From Cycas panzhihuaensis (lineage: Eukaryota; Cycadophyta), in NCBI GenBank assembly GCA_023213395.1, contig CM041465.1, forward strand, positions 59,651,741-59,715,740: a stretch of DNA of 64,000 bases, read 5' to 3'. Positions within the stretch are counted from its first letter, which is position 1. Every line of letters begins with the position of its first letter. Shown piece by piece: positions 1-12,185 of the stretch. A program made the translations under genes and the position numbers. The notes beneath the pieces were generated by a model. The model saw only the letters and a program-made list of their open reading frames with translations. It made no database searches and had not been told where the DNA came from.

Positions 1-2133
1 CCTGTGTGAACTTTATTCATCGCCTGTATGACTGCATCATCCTCTGTTACTGGTCTACACATTGCGCATGATGGTAGGTTCAAAACTCACATTCATCATA
101 TCTTGGTGATGAAGGTGGTGTAATAATCAGTGATCCATTCACTTTAGCAACATGCTTATTCCATTATGTTTACTAAGGGGTAAAAAGACATTGGGGCTTT
201 CTTCAATGCAGAAATTAAGTCAAAAAATATTTCAGGCTTCTAAACATCAGGAAATCTACTAAAAGTTTGTCTCATCGCAAGCTTTTGTGCCAAAAAACAT
301 AAAGAAAGGAACATTGGATGATAACATGTTAAACAGAAATAGATGAGCTACCTACAATTTTTTTCTCCAATAAAGTTGAGAAAAGTAAGATAGATTCATC
401 ATTAGTTGACAGTAGACATGCTTGTAAAGCTATGATATTAATTTAGAAGAAGATTTTTAGGGCATGTTATTTTTAGTTCTGCACCCTCGACAGCAAAAGT
501 ATAATCTGGAGTGCTTTCTTTAGATCGTTTGATGGTTCAGCTAACGAAATTACAGTTTTGAAGGGGTAAAATATTCCACAGCAAAAAATAATCCCAAGCG
601 ATTTATTCAAATCGATAGATCCCATCATCAAATGGCTTAAAAAATATGGTGCAAATTAAACTTTGGGAGTTGTGACATACTAGCAAATCTCACCTTTAAA
701 ATCACCTGTCTACGTACTTGTAGTTATGTCTATCTTCAATCCATTCGGCGTTTATACGTAGACTTATAGCTACTGCATTCCATCATCAATATGTGTGAAG
801 ATGAATACCCTCTCCACAATGTGTAGTTCATGAATGATACATGAATACTATTTTGGATCCCACCAATCGGCCTCTCTTGATCCATTATAGAAGTGGGAAA
901 TATAAGACTGGATGCGTGGGTCAATATATGAATCGGGCAGTACCCGAACAACACTAAGTATGCATACAAGTGCAGGTCACCACTATTTTATTCATATTAT
1001 AATTTTAGGCATTGATATATTTCAATATTCAATACGTCTTTAGTTAAAGGTTGCCCCTTATGTTTATGATTTGACGTTATAAGTTATTCTCCTTTAAGAT
1101 TGTCCATTATCAAAGATCATATTAAAGTGAAGATGCCTTAATATGGAGTTTTTTTAAGGTTCATTTGATTATCATTACCATTTTATTTTTTTGGTCTCTC
1201 AAGTTTAACTATTTTTTATAATCATGAAGTTGTCTAATTAGAGTATATTAAGTCACATTGGCTTAATATAAAGATGTGTGATATAGATGTTATTTTTGGT
1301 TGATTTATGTAGTCACTTTACTATATATGATTAAAGTGGCAAGAGGTCCATCTAATGGTGTTATAAGACAATGTTATGGTGAAGTAAAGTGGAAAATAGT
1401 CCTTTTTTATCATTGGAGATGGTATTTTTTGTAAGTGGACAAGCATATATTTAATGGTAATATGTGATTGAATGGAATAAGGTATTTGGTGGCTCTCTAG
1501 CTTGCAATTAAATGGGAGAGTGTTTTGGTGATGTGATATGGCATTAAGTCATGTTGATATGGGTGACTATTGGTAACTTGAGATGCATGATGGAAATTAA
1601 GATACATGTGGTTTGTTGAGGTGATTATGCATGTGTTTACATGAGTGAGTTAGGTGGTATATGGTGATTTAGTACTCCATGAAATGTGACTTAAATAAAG
1701 TAGCTTTATGGGAAAAGAAGAAGGCATGATAAGGCAAAGTTGAGGACAAGGAAAATGGTGACTTGAGGTAATGAGGTGCTTATTACATGTGAGGTTACTA
1801 ACACGTTTTAAGGATGAGACTAGGCCTATTTAATTATGTGTTCTAATTGATTGAATTAGCAAAGAACGATGAGTTTTTTGTTGAAGTTACCTGAGTTACA
1901 AGTATAGTGGTGTGAGTTGTGTTTAGGCAATTAAGTGAAGTGTGTGTCTTGGCAATTAAATTGTGATATAAGTTGTGCATGATTTCTATGAGATGCATGT
2001 GGCCTAAGCATTGATTTGATGGTGGAGTAAGTGTTTCAAATACTTGTTGTATATGACTGCTTGATAGTATAAGAGATGTAATATGAGGGACATCAGATAT
2101 GAGAAAGTTTGTTGAGATTGATGAGTCAATTTA
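1..2133. other. No recognisable gene; AT-rich intergenic sequence
   Basis: I read both strands and found no conserved domain, tRNA, LTR pair or long coding frame. The right part may be the leader of the gag-only element that follows, but no 5' LTR matching the one at 3,330-3,549 and no primer-binding site could be found here. Confidence 0.5.
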
Positions 2134-3306
2134 TTGATTAAAAAAGGGACATGGCATATGGAAATGGCATTTACAATCATGGAGGATAATGATATGGTTA
2201 TATATGCTCCTGAAATAGATGAATATTACTTAAGGGATTCGTTTCTTCCAACACTTAAGTGCAAGGGAGAAGACTATTTTTTTTGGACAATTAAAATGAG
2301 ATGCTTTTTCATAGTTAGAGGTTTGTGGAAGATTGTTACTGATGGGTATGATATCCCTAAGGATGAAGAAGAAAAGGAAATTCTTGAGAAGAAAGACCAA
2401 AAGGAATTCATTATGATTCATGCTACATTCAATGAGATTGATCTTCCTTCCAAATACCATTTTGTCATTCCTATGATTCTACATACAAGCACTGCTAAAG
2501 AAGCTTGGGATTTTCTAAGGGAAGTATTTGAACAAACTCCTGAAGAGACATGACGAATGATTAAAAAGGTAATTAATGATAATTATGGTTAGGGTACAGG
2601 TATAATGAATGAATAAAATATCAACAACACTGATGAAACGACATGTCAAGATGAAGAATGTATGAGTACTGATGAAAATTCTACTAAATGTAAAGAAATG
2701 ATGGTTGAATACATTGATGAGATTACTTATGAAGACATTGAAAGTGATGAATCAATAAAAGTTCATTTAGATGACACCATGATTTCAAGAGAAATTGAAT
2801 CTGATGATCCTATAAAGGATGAGTCTTATATTGATGATATTCCTACTTTAAGTATTGATTCAAGTTTGAATGATATTCCTTCTTTGAGCATTGATTTAAG
2901 TTCAAAGAGTATGCAAGTTGATCAAGACTCCACTCCTAAGATTGAAGAAATCATTATTGCACATGGTGATCAAGAACTTATACAGGGCAATGATGGCAAG
3001 CAAGTTGTGTTTAAAAATGGTTACTTACAGGATCTTCATCACAATCAAACTAGACCAGCCGTAATGAAGAATCAGGATTTGTAACTACTAGAGTTGTTGC
3101 ATCAACATCATCACTACAGGATTGAAGATAGAAATCAAGCTAAGAATATCATCTTAAAAAGGTATCAGTATGGAATTGAAGATAAAAATCAAGATGAAGA
3201 CATCATTTTGCAGCAAAGACATCACTATAAGATTAAAGACAAGGATCAAGTTAAAGACATCATTCTCAAGACATTTCCAAGGACAAAGTATTGCAAATAC
3301 AAATGA
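2134..3306 (+). pseudogene. Copia-type gag remnant (DUF4219/UBN2-like) with acidic tail and repeats
   Basis: The first frame (2,134-2,553) looks like plant Ty1/Copia gag of the DUF4219/UBN2 type: it has the pattern 'LKCKGEDYFFWTIKMR...GLWKIV' followed by 'KDQKEF' and 'AKEAWDFL', which occur in this order in that family. It stops at 2,551-2,553. A second frame (2,662-3,084) is strongly acidic and rich in Asp, Glu and Ser. A third (3,094-3,306) contains three copies of a roughly 19-residue unit of the form Y-x-I-x-D-x-(N/D)-Q-x-x-x-(N/D)-I-I-L. The 3' LTR follows within 25 bp, so no protease, integrase or RT lies between gag and LTR. Gag would package element RNA in cytoplasmic particles; this copy is broken. 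Family call is good; whether the acidic and repeat parts belonged to one protein is inference. Confidence 0.7.
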
Positions 3307-3320
3307 TCCAAATGTGCATT

Positions 3321-3329
3321 AAGGGGGAG
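3321..3329 (+). promoter_or_regulatory. Polypurine tract before 3' LTR
   Basis: AAGGGGGAG lies directly before the LTR start TGTTAG, the usual arrangement for plus-strand priming in Copia elements. Confidence 0.7.
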
Positions 3330-3549
3330 TGTTAGAATATTAATGCACATTTGATTTGTCCCACATGCAAGTGGACCCTACACTTCCATCATGACTTATA
3401 TTATAAATACATAATATTATGTATCATATGGTAAGGTTGTTATAATGATATTTTGTTAATACAATGGAGGTACCTTAAGTGTACCATTTGATCCTATAGA
3501 TATGTTCTATTTTGTTTACCAATATCTTATTGCAGGTTGATTTCCAACA
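3330..3549 (+). repeat. 3' LTR of the gag-only element
   Basis: Starts TGTTAGAATATTAATGC and ends CCAACA, so it has TG...CA termini, preceded by a polypurine tract. Length about 220 bp. The matching 5' LTR is not found in the window, so the right-hand boundary rests only on the CA terminus. Confidence 0.6.
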
Positions 3550-6500
3550 ATTTTCTAAAAAGTAAATAAGAAGATAAGAACAACACCTTCCTACCAAGGA
3601 GGCAAAAAATTGGTGAAATATAGGGTAAGGAGCCATTTTATTAGAGGTTTAACTATAAAATATTTTCTTTTTCTTTTATAATTTTTTTTTTCTATTGCTA
3701 ATGGTTAATTCATTAATTTAAAATGATTACATATATTGTGAAATGAAAAAAGTTAGGGAAAGAATGTCATACCCACCATCCCCTTAGATGATTACATCAA
3801 AAACTTCCCTTAAGGTGAAACATAAAAAAAAAAAAAGATTACATCAAAGCCTTCAAGCCTAGCAACCAAATAGCACAGATTAGGTAAACTCCCACCCTCC
3901 TTTGCTAATAAAAGGGAGAAACCCATAATCCCATCCCTTTTATCAAGGGGATCCTCTCTTGGCTTCCATACTTTATAGGTGGTAAGTTATATGTTGACTG
4001 GCATAAGCACTTGGGTGGTACACTGCTTATTCATTCTCATGCCAATTATGTTGACTTACATTTAAGAAGTTAAGAGTTGTTTCTATTGAGATAATTCTAT
4101 AAAGCTATGTTTGGATTTACTTCTTCCTTTAGAGCATCTCTATAGGATTCCACCTACCTCAAGCTTCCTTCCTCTAGTAGGACTCTAGACATAATGTAGG
4201 TGGATATGCCATAGTGTTTAATAAGCTCAAACAAGCAAATCAATTCCACTTGGACTTTATGGGCTTGAATATTAATCTATAAATTACATATGTTATGAAT
4301 TATTAGGAATATATCATATGGAAGATGAATGTGGATGCTTTGTATTAAAAAACATAATATTCCTAAATTTCTAGATTGTAAATAATACTTGAATTCTTAA
4401 ATATATTTTTAACTATTTACAAATTATCATGTTATATTTGAAACCACTTATACTTCTATATTCTAATTTCTAATCATAAAAGTAAAATATTAGAATTATT
4501 CATCTATAGAAACCTTATTTTTCTTCCTAGTTTCGCTTCATTAATTTTCTAATGTAAAAAGCCAAAATACAATTTTTGGGACTATTCTAATGCCAAAATT
4601 CTATCCCTAGCATGAACAAGTTGATTTTAATTTTTTTTTGTTAATTAGGTACTTTGTAGGCCCCATAAATTATATGGTTTGCATACATAATCATATGACC
4701 TTAGGTTGACTCTATACAAACTATATTAGGTCTATACATCTTACGTAGGCCTACATGGACTACTAATAGTCTATATAAGCCCATTTTAGGTTCAAATCTA
4801 ATCTATAAATGGCATAGTTAGGGGTATATGCAATAAGAGACTCCTTTGGGATAGAATTTTCATAACTTATTTCTCTACTACTTTTGCATAGAAATATGAA
4901 TTTTAATCAAGAATAATAGAATTTATAAATTAAGGAGGAGATATCCACAAAAAGTTCTTAAAAATTATATAAAAACATAAGCCATAATAAGGTTGGGATA
5001 CTTACCTATCTTTCCCTTCTTAGATCTGCTTGTGGTTGCATGGTGGAAATGGATAGATTGATAATAGATCTACTACCTTCATAAATGTTCCATTATGGTT
5101 ATAATAGATTTGTAATGGATTGATCAAGTGGAGGGATGTGTTTTTTAGTAAGTGCAATAGTTCTAAGATATTCCTCTTCTTATGTGTTATTTCTAGTAGT
5201 GTGGGGGGCATTTAATTTATGTTATAAGTTGCAAAAGGGCAAAGTAAATGAGTCCAATAGTTTATCTTGAGTGATTATGTTAGGGTCTTTAGAAGATTCA
5301 TGCTTGTCTTATTTATTGTTAAAGAGGCAAAGAACGTTGTTATTTTATTGCCATTATGGACATACCAGGTAAAAGGCATACATATGATTTTATGGATCCT
5401 TTCCTTATATACCTTTAAAGTGAGGTAATGAAGGGATAAGGAGGGGAATATAAGTGATTTAAATATCAATAGTAAGAGGTCCTTATATATAATCTATATA
5501 GTACCTATGAAATCCTTAAGGGAGAGTTATTAAACATATGGTAGATAAGAAATATTTGGTATGGCTAGATTACTTTAAGATGAAAAAAATCTAGGAGGGA
5601 GACTTTGTTGCACAAAAGTGAGTTATATGAAACTCATATTAAACCACCTAGATTGAACATTTATTATAAGATAGCTCAAAAATAGATTGGATTATAAGGA
5701 TGTGAATGTAGAGCCAAATTGATAAAACATACTAACTTAAGGTTGAACTTGAGGAACTTGATAAGGTTGTGAGCTAACAAGAGCGTATGAAAGTAATTGA
5801 AAGACAGGCACCTAATGAGGTTTGATGCCCCTATGGGATTTTATGAGAAAATGTCTAGTGATGAGTATTTAAAGAAAAAGTTCCTAATCCATAATAATAA
5901 AAAGTCCATACTAGTAGCCTTGAATTATTAACTAATGATAATATCATTTATAAAAGTGCATCACCATTGATCTATGGGTTTTTGTAGCTTAAAGTTTCAT
6001 CTTGAAGGTTTACTTCTTAATTTAACAAAGTGCTTAAAGCTTGGAGTAATTGAGTGGAAGTAATAGGTAAATAGGTACTAACTCAAGGCAAGACTTATTG
6101 AATAGTTCATTGTGAGATTGATTAAGAGATACCTTATGTGAGGGGTTGTAAATACTGACCAGGGTTAATTTTGTATTGTGATAAAAGAAGTTGACATACA
6201 AAAGTAGATGGAGGTTAATTATATCAAAATATAATAAATTATAAGAGTGTTCATACAAAGTAACAAATATCTTTTGTAAAGATTTTTGAGTTCTTTTCCC
6301 GCATTAATTCATTTTATGTATTCTCTAAAAATAAACTAATGTGTTCCTCATAATTGTTTTCTTTGTTAAATCAATCAAATGAAAAATGTAAAATAAATAA
6401 AATAAAACATATAGGCTTTTATACAGTTTATTGCTTGAGAAGTGATTCTGCTTGATGATGAGTGGGAGTGTGAGTATAAGCATTCCTTCCTTGCCCAATC

Positions 6501-8166
6501 TTCCTTCTACCTATAAAATAATGTTAAAGAGAACTATAAGGCATCCCTAATCCATTAAAAAAAATCAAATCTTAAGCATAAAGGAAATCAATAATTACCT
6601 TATCTACCAATGAGATTATATATAAGTAGTCTGAATAAACACTTTGAAAGCTCTTTTTAAGTGATATAATGAGAGAAAAAGATAAGATAAGTCTAAGCAA
6701 ATAGATGTGCAAGAAAAAAATAAATCTGAAAAGATAAAATATGAACAAAATAATAATAGAAAAAGATGATCAACATGTATCGTAAAACAAGTTAAAATTA
6801 TAATAAAACAATGAGAGAATATCAATGATAGCATAGATGATCCAAAGAAAGACACAACACAAAAGCTAATACTATAGAAGCACAATAGTAATCTATGATG
6901 GTATCATAGATGATATGAAGAGACCAGTGGTACTATAGAAGAGAGTACGATGATACCATAGATATATAATAGAAAATATGTAATATAAAAATAATAGATA
7001 TTATATGAACAATAAGGGGAACACACAGTGTTATCATAGAAGTAGTAATAGAGAGGCACAATAAAGAGTAAGCAGTATGGTAGAAAATAACAAATACAAT
7101 TTATGAAATTGTGATCACAATGAATGAGGCATGTAAAAATCTATATCTAACAGTGAAAGTAGATTAGAAATCAAGTCAATGTGTGCCTTGTTTGAGTATA
7201 AAAAAATAATAAATGAGGGTTGCTCTAGGGTTTTAGATCTAAAGGCCTCTTAGGACCAAATAGGCTTAAGAGTAGGCATGTATAATAAGCAAATTTAGAG
7301 AATGGACCTATAAATTCATGTAGTAGTTCTTTAAAAAAATATATTATTTTTGGGGATTCTATTATGAAGTTGACTTCAAAAACCATAAAATTGAATAAGA
7401 TAAAAATATAAAAGAGGAATAACTTCTTCATACAATCTCCATTTTTAAGCCATGGTTACTCAATTCATATCTACTTGAAGAGATCTACATAATGGGACTA
7501 CGTTAAAAAAGCAATTGCATTAAAAAACAAAGTCAAAATTGTAAAAGAAACAAAATGTAAATGAACAATGATAACAAAAAAATATTGCAATGGAATAAAT
7601 ACTAATTGTCTTGAGCATTAACTTATTTTAATTATTGTATCTCTACAACATAATGCATCGTAGAAGAAATCATTATTATGAGAGATATAATATGCATAAA
7701 CAAACCAAGGAAATTCTTAATCAAATACAAAGTAAATAAAATGACAAATAATAAATGCATGTATAATGAGACAAATAAATCATACATAACGTTTTAAAAT
7801 TTTAGGTAGAGGGACAATATTTGAGAAAATATTATGCACTTTAAGGAGGATGAGGATTTGGAGGAGGAATTTTGACAACATGAAGAAATTTTAAATGCCA
7901 TAGTTGGGGGAAAATGGGTCATAGAGATTTGAATGTGCCCTAAGAACTAAAGATAGTATAAGGAGCAAGGAAGTGAGATTTGATCTAGTGTAAGGAGAAA
8001 GGCTTGGAACATCAATGCCTTCTATACCAAGATGCTTAAAAGTGGGTTTAGATAACGAGATGTTATTAAGAGAAAGCAATTTTGGTAAGAGGAAGCATTT
8101 TAATGAATAATAGTTAAAGAAGAGAAAGAAGATTTCAACCAGTAAAGCCAAGGCAGGAGGTAAGAT
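3550..8166. other. No assignable gene; degraded AT-rich repeat DNA
   Basis: Short open frames occur on both strands but none shows a conserved motif. The stretch around 4,650-5,000 has LTR-like features (a TATA-like CTATAAATGGCA), and the segment upstream of 8,167 is probably the decayed gag of the Gypsy relic, but I cannot prove either. Confidence 0.4.
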
Positions 8167-8930
8167 TTATAAGGTAATTATTGATGGAGAATGTTGTAAA
8201 AATATGGTGTTTATAAACATGGTAAAAAATCTAAAGCTACCTTGTCAGAAGCATGAGTCACCTTATAAGATTTTGTAATTTAAAAATGGAAATAAAATTA
8301 TAGTAAAGAAGAAGTATTTGGTGTCCTTTTAAATTGGCAACTATAGGGATAAGGCGTGGTATGGTGTAGTCCCTATAAATTCATGTCATGAATTATTAGG
8401 AAGACCATGGTAGTTGGAAAAGGAGTTATATGTCATAGAAAAAGGAATTACTACACTAAATCTAAAGAAAGGTAGAGACATTAATTTTTTCAAATTAGAG
8501 ACAAGAAGCATAAATTAGTGGTCCTTTCAAGTAAGTAGTTTATCAAAAAGTTCAAATGACAGGCATATGTTATGCCTTGATAACCAAGAAAAATAACGAT
8601 ATACCAAGTGGACCTATGCATGGAGAAATAGAGGCACTTTTAGAGGAATACTAGGATAATACATCTAATGACTTATTAGAATGGTTTACCTTATAGAGGG
8701 GAATCAAATATCACATAAATTTGATTTTAGGAACTAGCTTTCTAAACAAGCTAGCATATAATATAAAACCTCAAGAGAATGAGAAGGTAAATAAACAAGT
8801 ATAACAATTGATTAAGAAAGGGTTAGTACAAAAAAATTTAGCCCATATGCTTCATCAACACTACTTATCCCTAAGAAGGATGGAACATGGAGGATGTGCA
8901 TTGGTTTAAGAGCCATTAATAAAATCACTG
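8167..8930 (+). pseudogene. Ty3/Gypsy protease-RT fragment (Gyp-0)
   Basis: Reading rightward, 8,173-8,450 resembles a plant Gypsy aspartic protease: 'IIDGECCKN' at the active site, then 'CHELLGRPW' with an in-frame stop after it. From about 8,690 the start of reverse transcriptase follows, with '[19 protein letters not shown]' close to the family pattern IPKKDGxWRMCVDxRAINK. Stops and frameshifts are frequent. The match ends abruptly at about 8,930 inside RT, exactly where the truncated LTR of the oppositely oriented Gyp-1 begins; palm motifs, RNase H and integrase are absent. Non-functional. Confidence 0.75.
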
Positions 8931-9072
8931 TATAAATATGAAAATATGGAAAGGACATGACTCTTGATATGTAGCATGTGGTAAATAATATCTCTTGATA
9001 AATGTGACTCTTGATAGATAGCAACTCTTGATTCATAACCATGTCAATTAATAGGTTTATGGGTTTGCAACA
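8931..9072 (-). repeat. Truncated 3' LTR of Gyp-1
   Basis: On the minus strand it starts TGTTGCAAACC and matches the first 140 bp of the LTR at 26,389-26,691. The remainder (R-U5 side) is lost at the junction with Gyp-0 at about 8,930. A purine-rich tract (AAGGGAGGGCA on the minus strand, about 9,073-9,083) lies just upstream, as expected of a 3' LTR. Confidence 0.75.
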
Positions 9073-9169
9073 TGCCCTCCCTTATTAAGAGAATAACTCT
9101 ACCCATAGAGCTTAGGAAAAATGTCAGCAAACTCTTAAGTCTCTTATGTTGTATCTTCTAGTAATAGCC
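9073..9169 (-). pseudogene. Gyp-1 pol C-terminus (second half of chromodomain)
   Basis: Minus-strand reading gives 'LLEDTT-ET-EFADIFPKLYG', corresponding to the W-E-P/T helix and tail of Gypsy chromodomains. The first half, ending 'YLIQWKGL', is at 14,652-14,720. The break between them is the insertion site of E1, marked by the TAGCC duplication. Confidence 0.7.
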
Positions 9170-9565
9170 TATTAGGGTTAATGCTCATCACCCCTCTCCC
9201 ACCTTCTAACTAGGAGTGCACATCTCACACTCATCAATTTACAAATGTGGATGCTCACATGTATAGGTAAGTATAAGGTAAGTTTAGTTGATTTGAGTTA
9301 AGTTTATTTTGAGTTAAGTTAAGTTATTATTTTATTGTTATTTGAATTTTAGGGGTTGAGGAGTTTCCCTCCTTCCCAAACTATATATTTTAAAGGGTGT
9401 GCAACCCTGGTGTTTTTAAACACCACCTTCATTATGGATATTTGTAATATTCTCTTCACAAAATGGATTGAATTCAAAGGATTATTATTTGTGCAACAAT
9501 GATGTATTGATTTATGATTATCTCTTTTATGTTATACCCTGTTCTCCATGATTTTTTTTCCTTCA
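9170..9565 (+). repeat. 5' LTR of E1
   Basis: Begins TATTAGGG (the expected TG has become TA) and ends CCTTCA. It aligns end to end with 14,260-14,651 apart from one 5-bp indel and scattered, mostly transition, differences. The same family LTR is found inverted at 33,351-33,734. Confidence 0.9.
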
Positions 9566-9579
9566 TCTGATATCAGAGT
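9566..9579 (+). promoter_or_regulatory. Primer-binding site of E1
   Basis: TCTGATATCAGAG directly follows the LTR; one change from the initiator-tRNA-Met complement TGGTATCAGAG. The sister element E2 keeps the perfect version. Confidence 0.75.
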
Positions 9580-9649
9580 AGAGATTATTGGGCTATTGCA
9601 TCTCCTATTAAAATTTTTGTGAAGAGCAACAAGATTTATTGATATCTGC

Positions 9650-10520
9650 ACCAGATCTACTTACAAACAAGTAATATTGGTTACATTTATTTTCTGCAAA
9701 GTTTTTTCATCAGTTTCTTATATTTTTTATCAGAGATCTGATTATTCTTGAGTTTTACTTGTGATTTAACAAATATATTTCAGATTTATTTTTATATTTA
9801 TACAGGTGAATAGATGCAAATAGAAAATATCAAATTTTATCACTCTACAAGAGGTTTTATCAACAAGTTTTATATATTTTTATCAAATATTTGACATTTT
9901 TCAAGCATATTTCATCTTTTTATCCAATACTTTTTCAGATCGGTGTAGGATTTCAGCTACAAGTAGTATTTATTCAAAGTTTTCTTTAAATCTGCTATAT
10001 ATTCTTCAGATCTACTCATTTTATCAAATATTTGACAGTTTTTTAGTTTATTTTGTTCAGATCTGTAATATCTACTCAAGTTTTTTTCAGATCTTCTATA
10101 TATTATTTAAATCTGTTATATATTTTTTAGATCTACTATATATTTCTCAGATCTATTTATTTTATTAATTATTTCACCATTTTCTGGTTGATTTCTTTCA
10201 GATCTGCAATATTGGTTATAGATCTACCATATTTACTTTAGATCTGTAATACTTATTTCAGATCTATAAAATTTATTTAAGTTTTCTTTCAAATCTATAT
10301 ATTTTTTATATATTTGACCATTTTTTTAAGTTCTTCTTTCAGATCTATAAATTTTGGTGCATATTCAGTTTTCTGGAGAAGCATATATAGCAGATCTATC
10401 TACTTGAAGAATGTGTTTGAAAGTTTGAAAAATATCTTGTCCTCAAAAATTCATTTTATGTTGCAAATCTACTACAACTATTTACCAGGTTCTTCATATT
10501 TATTTTTAGATCTAAAACAT
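9650..10520 (+). repeat. AGATCT-rich leader of E1
   Basis: The palindrome AGATCT, mostly as CAGATCTRY followed by an AT-rich spacer, occurs 14 times in about 870 bp; roughly 0.2 would be expected by chance at equal base frequencies. Spacing is irregular (about 20-120 bp), so it looks like a degenerate dispersed motif rather than a strict tandem repeat. The matching leader of E2 (37,640-38,290) also has it. Confidence 0.7.
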
Positions 10521-10768
10521 ATATCTCTCATTTCTTTGATATATCTACTTCAACATATTTGAAATATTTTAGATTCAAACATATGTTTCTTGGTTCTTTC
10601 ATATCTTCTCTTGTATATTTGAAAATCTTAGATTCAAATATATATATTTTATTTATTTATTTATTCAATTTATTTTTCGTCAATATATTAAAAAAAATCT
10701 GATTCTTGCCTTCATTTTCTATATTGGAACACTCTCTCATATTTAGGAGGCACAGACCAATCATTCAA

Positions 10769-10789
10769 ATATATATATATATCTATCTA

Positions 10790-10873
<84 letters not shown>

Positions 10874-10949
10874 TGTATGTATGTATGTATGTATGTATGT
10901 ATGTATGTATGTATGTATGTATGTATGTATGTATGTATGTATGTATGTA
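10769..10949 (+). repeat. Compound (AT)n-(ATGT)n microsatellite
   Basis: An AT run with a short (ATCT)n patch changes at about 10,845 into an unbroken (GTAT)n run of about 26 units ending near 10,949. It lies inside E1. Reading frames of Tyr-Ile or Cys-Met-Tyr-Val here are artefacts. Confidence 0.95.
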
Positions 10950-11049
10950 GCTAAAACAATGCTCCTCTTTTATGTTTTATATAAATATATATTTTCAAAT
11001 ATTTTCTTGCTATATTTTTACACTTTCCCCATTTGCATATAGGCCGTGA

Positions 11050-12185
11050 GAGCCTAGGTGTATCAATGTAATAAGATACAAGAGTATGGCCTTCAAGTTC
11101 AATGCTCTACATTGTCTTATGTATGCTATTGATATTCAGACTTCTTGATTCCTTCAACATTACTACTGTGATCCTTCCCGTATGGTAGATCTACTATGCA
11201 TCCTCCTTGGGCATCTTTGTCCTTTCTCGCTTCCAATAAATTGTTCCTATTAAATGCACTCTGTGGTGTTTTTTATACCCTCTATAAACTTATTACCAAT
11301 AGAATCAGAAACAATATTAGCTACCTCCTTTGCAAAATTACTTAGCCAAGAGAGTCTTGTGAGCAGCAACAAAGGGGGGGGGGGGGGGGAGTTCAATTTT
11401 TAGCATCCCTGCTTACATAAACTCTAATAGTTCTTTTTTGTAGGTGACATCTGTGAAGAGGAAGAGGTGTAGAGTGCTACCACTCTTATCAAATCACCAT
11501 CACCATACTTTAGCATATTTATTCATGGATTGAAAAACAAAGCACGCTTAGTGGTGGTCGTTAATGAAATAGACACTGTAAGTACGTTCATCAAATGCAT
11601 TTGTACAACAAAGCAACTTTGCAATCGACAGCATTGGAGAAATCTTATTACGATTTTAACTTCTAGCATAGTACTAAGCCTCAAGTAGATCAGAATTGCT
11701 ACAGAGCTAGATGCTCTAGATGTCACGTTGCAAAGTTGACAGCAGTAAAAGAAACGTCCATAATAATCCACCCCTAGTGGTAATCGAACATTCAACTAAA
11801 GTACAAAGAGGTCGTTTGTCCAAAACCAACCTGCCATGGACTCCGTTTCCGTTAACGGATGCGGCTGAACTTACACTAGATTGCCCCAGGTTTTAGATCC
11901 ACCCTCTTTGACAAACATATACGTACTTCTTTCTCCCTATTACAGCCCAAAGAGGATCTAGAAACACTCTCAGACACAGATGCAAAGTCCGTTAAGCATT
12001 AATTCGGTGCTATAACTGGGTCTATGTGAAACACCAGGCTTTGAGAAATTATTTAGCCAATTTGTTGATCTCTCTGTGACGGCGTGTAGGGCGGGATCAT
12101 ATCTGCAAAGGCATCTCCCTCTATGTTGTCATTCTCTGCGTGATCATGTGCAGGGCGACGGCAACGGCTATAGTGGTGGCGCCAA
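11050..12185. other. Unrelated cargo block in E1, possible captured host sequence
   Basis: This block is visibly richer in G+C than the rest of E1 and has no counterpart in sister element E2, which carries a different block at the same place. On the minus strand 11,270-11,375 contains an exon-like run including 'NFAKEVANIVSDSIGNKFIE', and 12,060-12,190 reads openly ('ENDNIEGDAFADMIPPYTPS'). On the plus strand a pyrimidine tract plus TAG at about 11,431-11,443 resembles a splice acceptor. I do not recognise the source genes. A run of 16 Gs lies at 11,374-11,389. Capture is inference from position, composition and the E2 parallel. Confidence 0.5.

Noticed and set aside
10706-11042. Frame with repeated Cys-Met-Tyr-Val
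   Set aside because: Translation of the (GTAT)n microsatellite in E1.
11523-11795. 90-codon minus-strand frame in the E1 cargo
   Set aside because: No domain or composition of a real protein; kept only as part of the cargo block.
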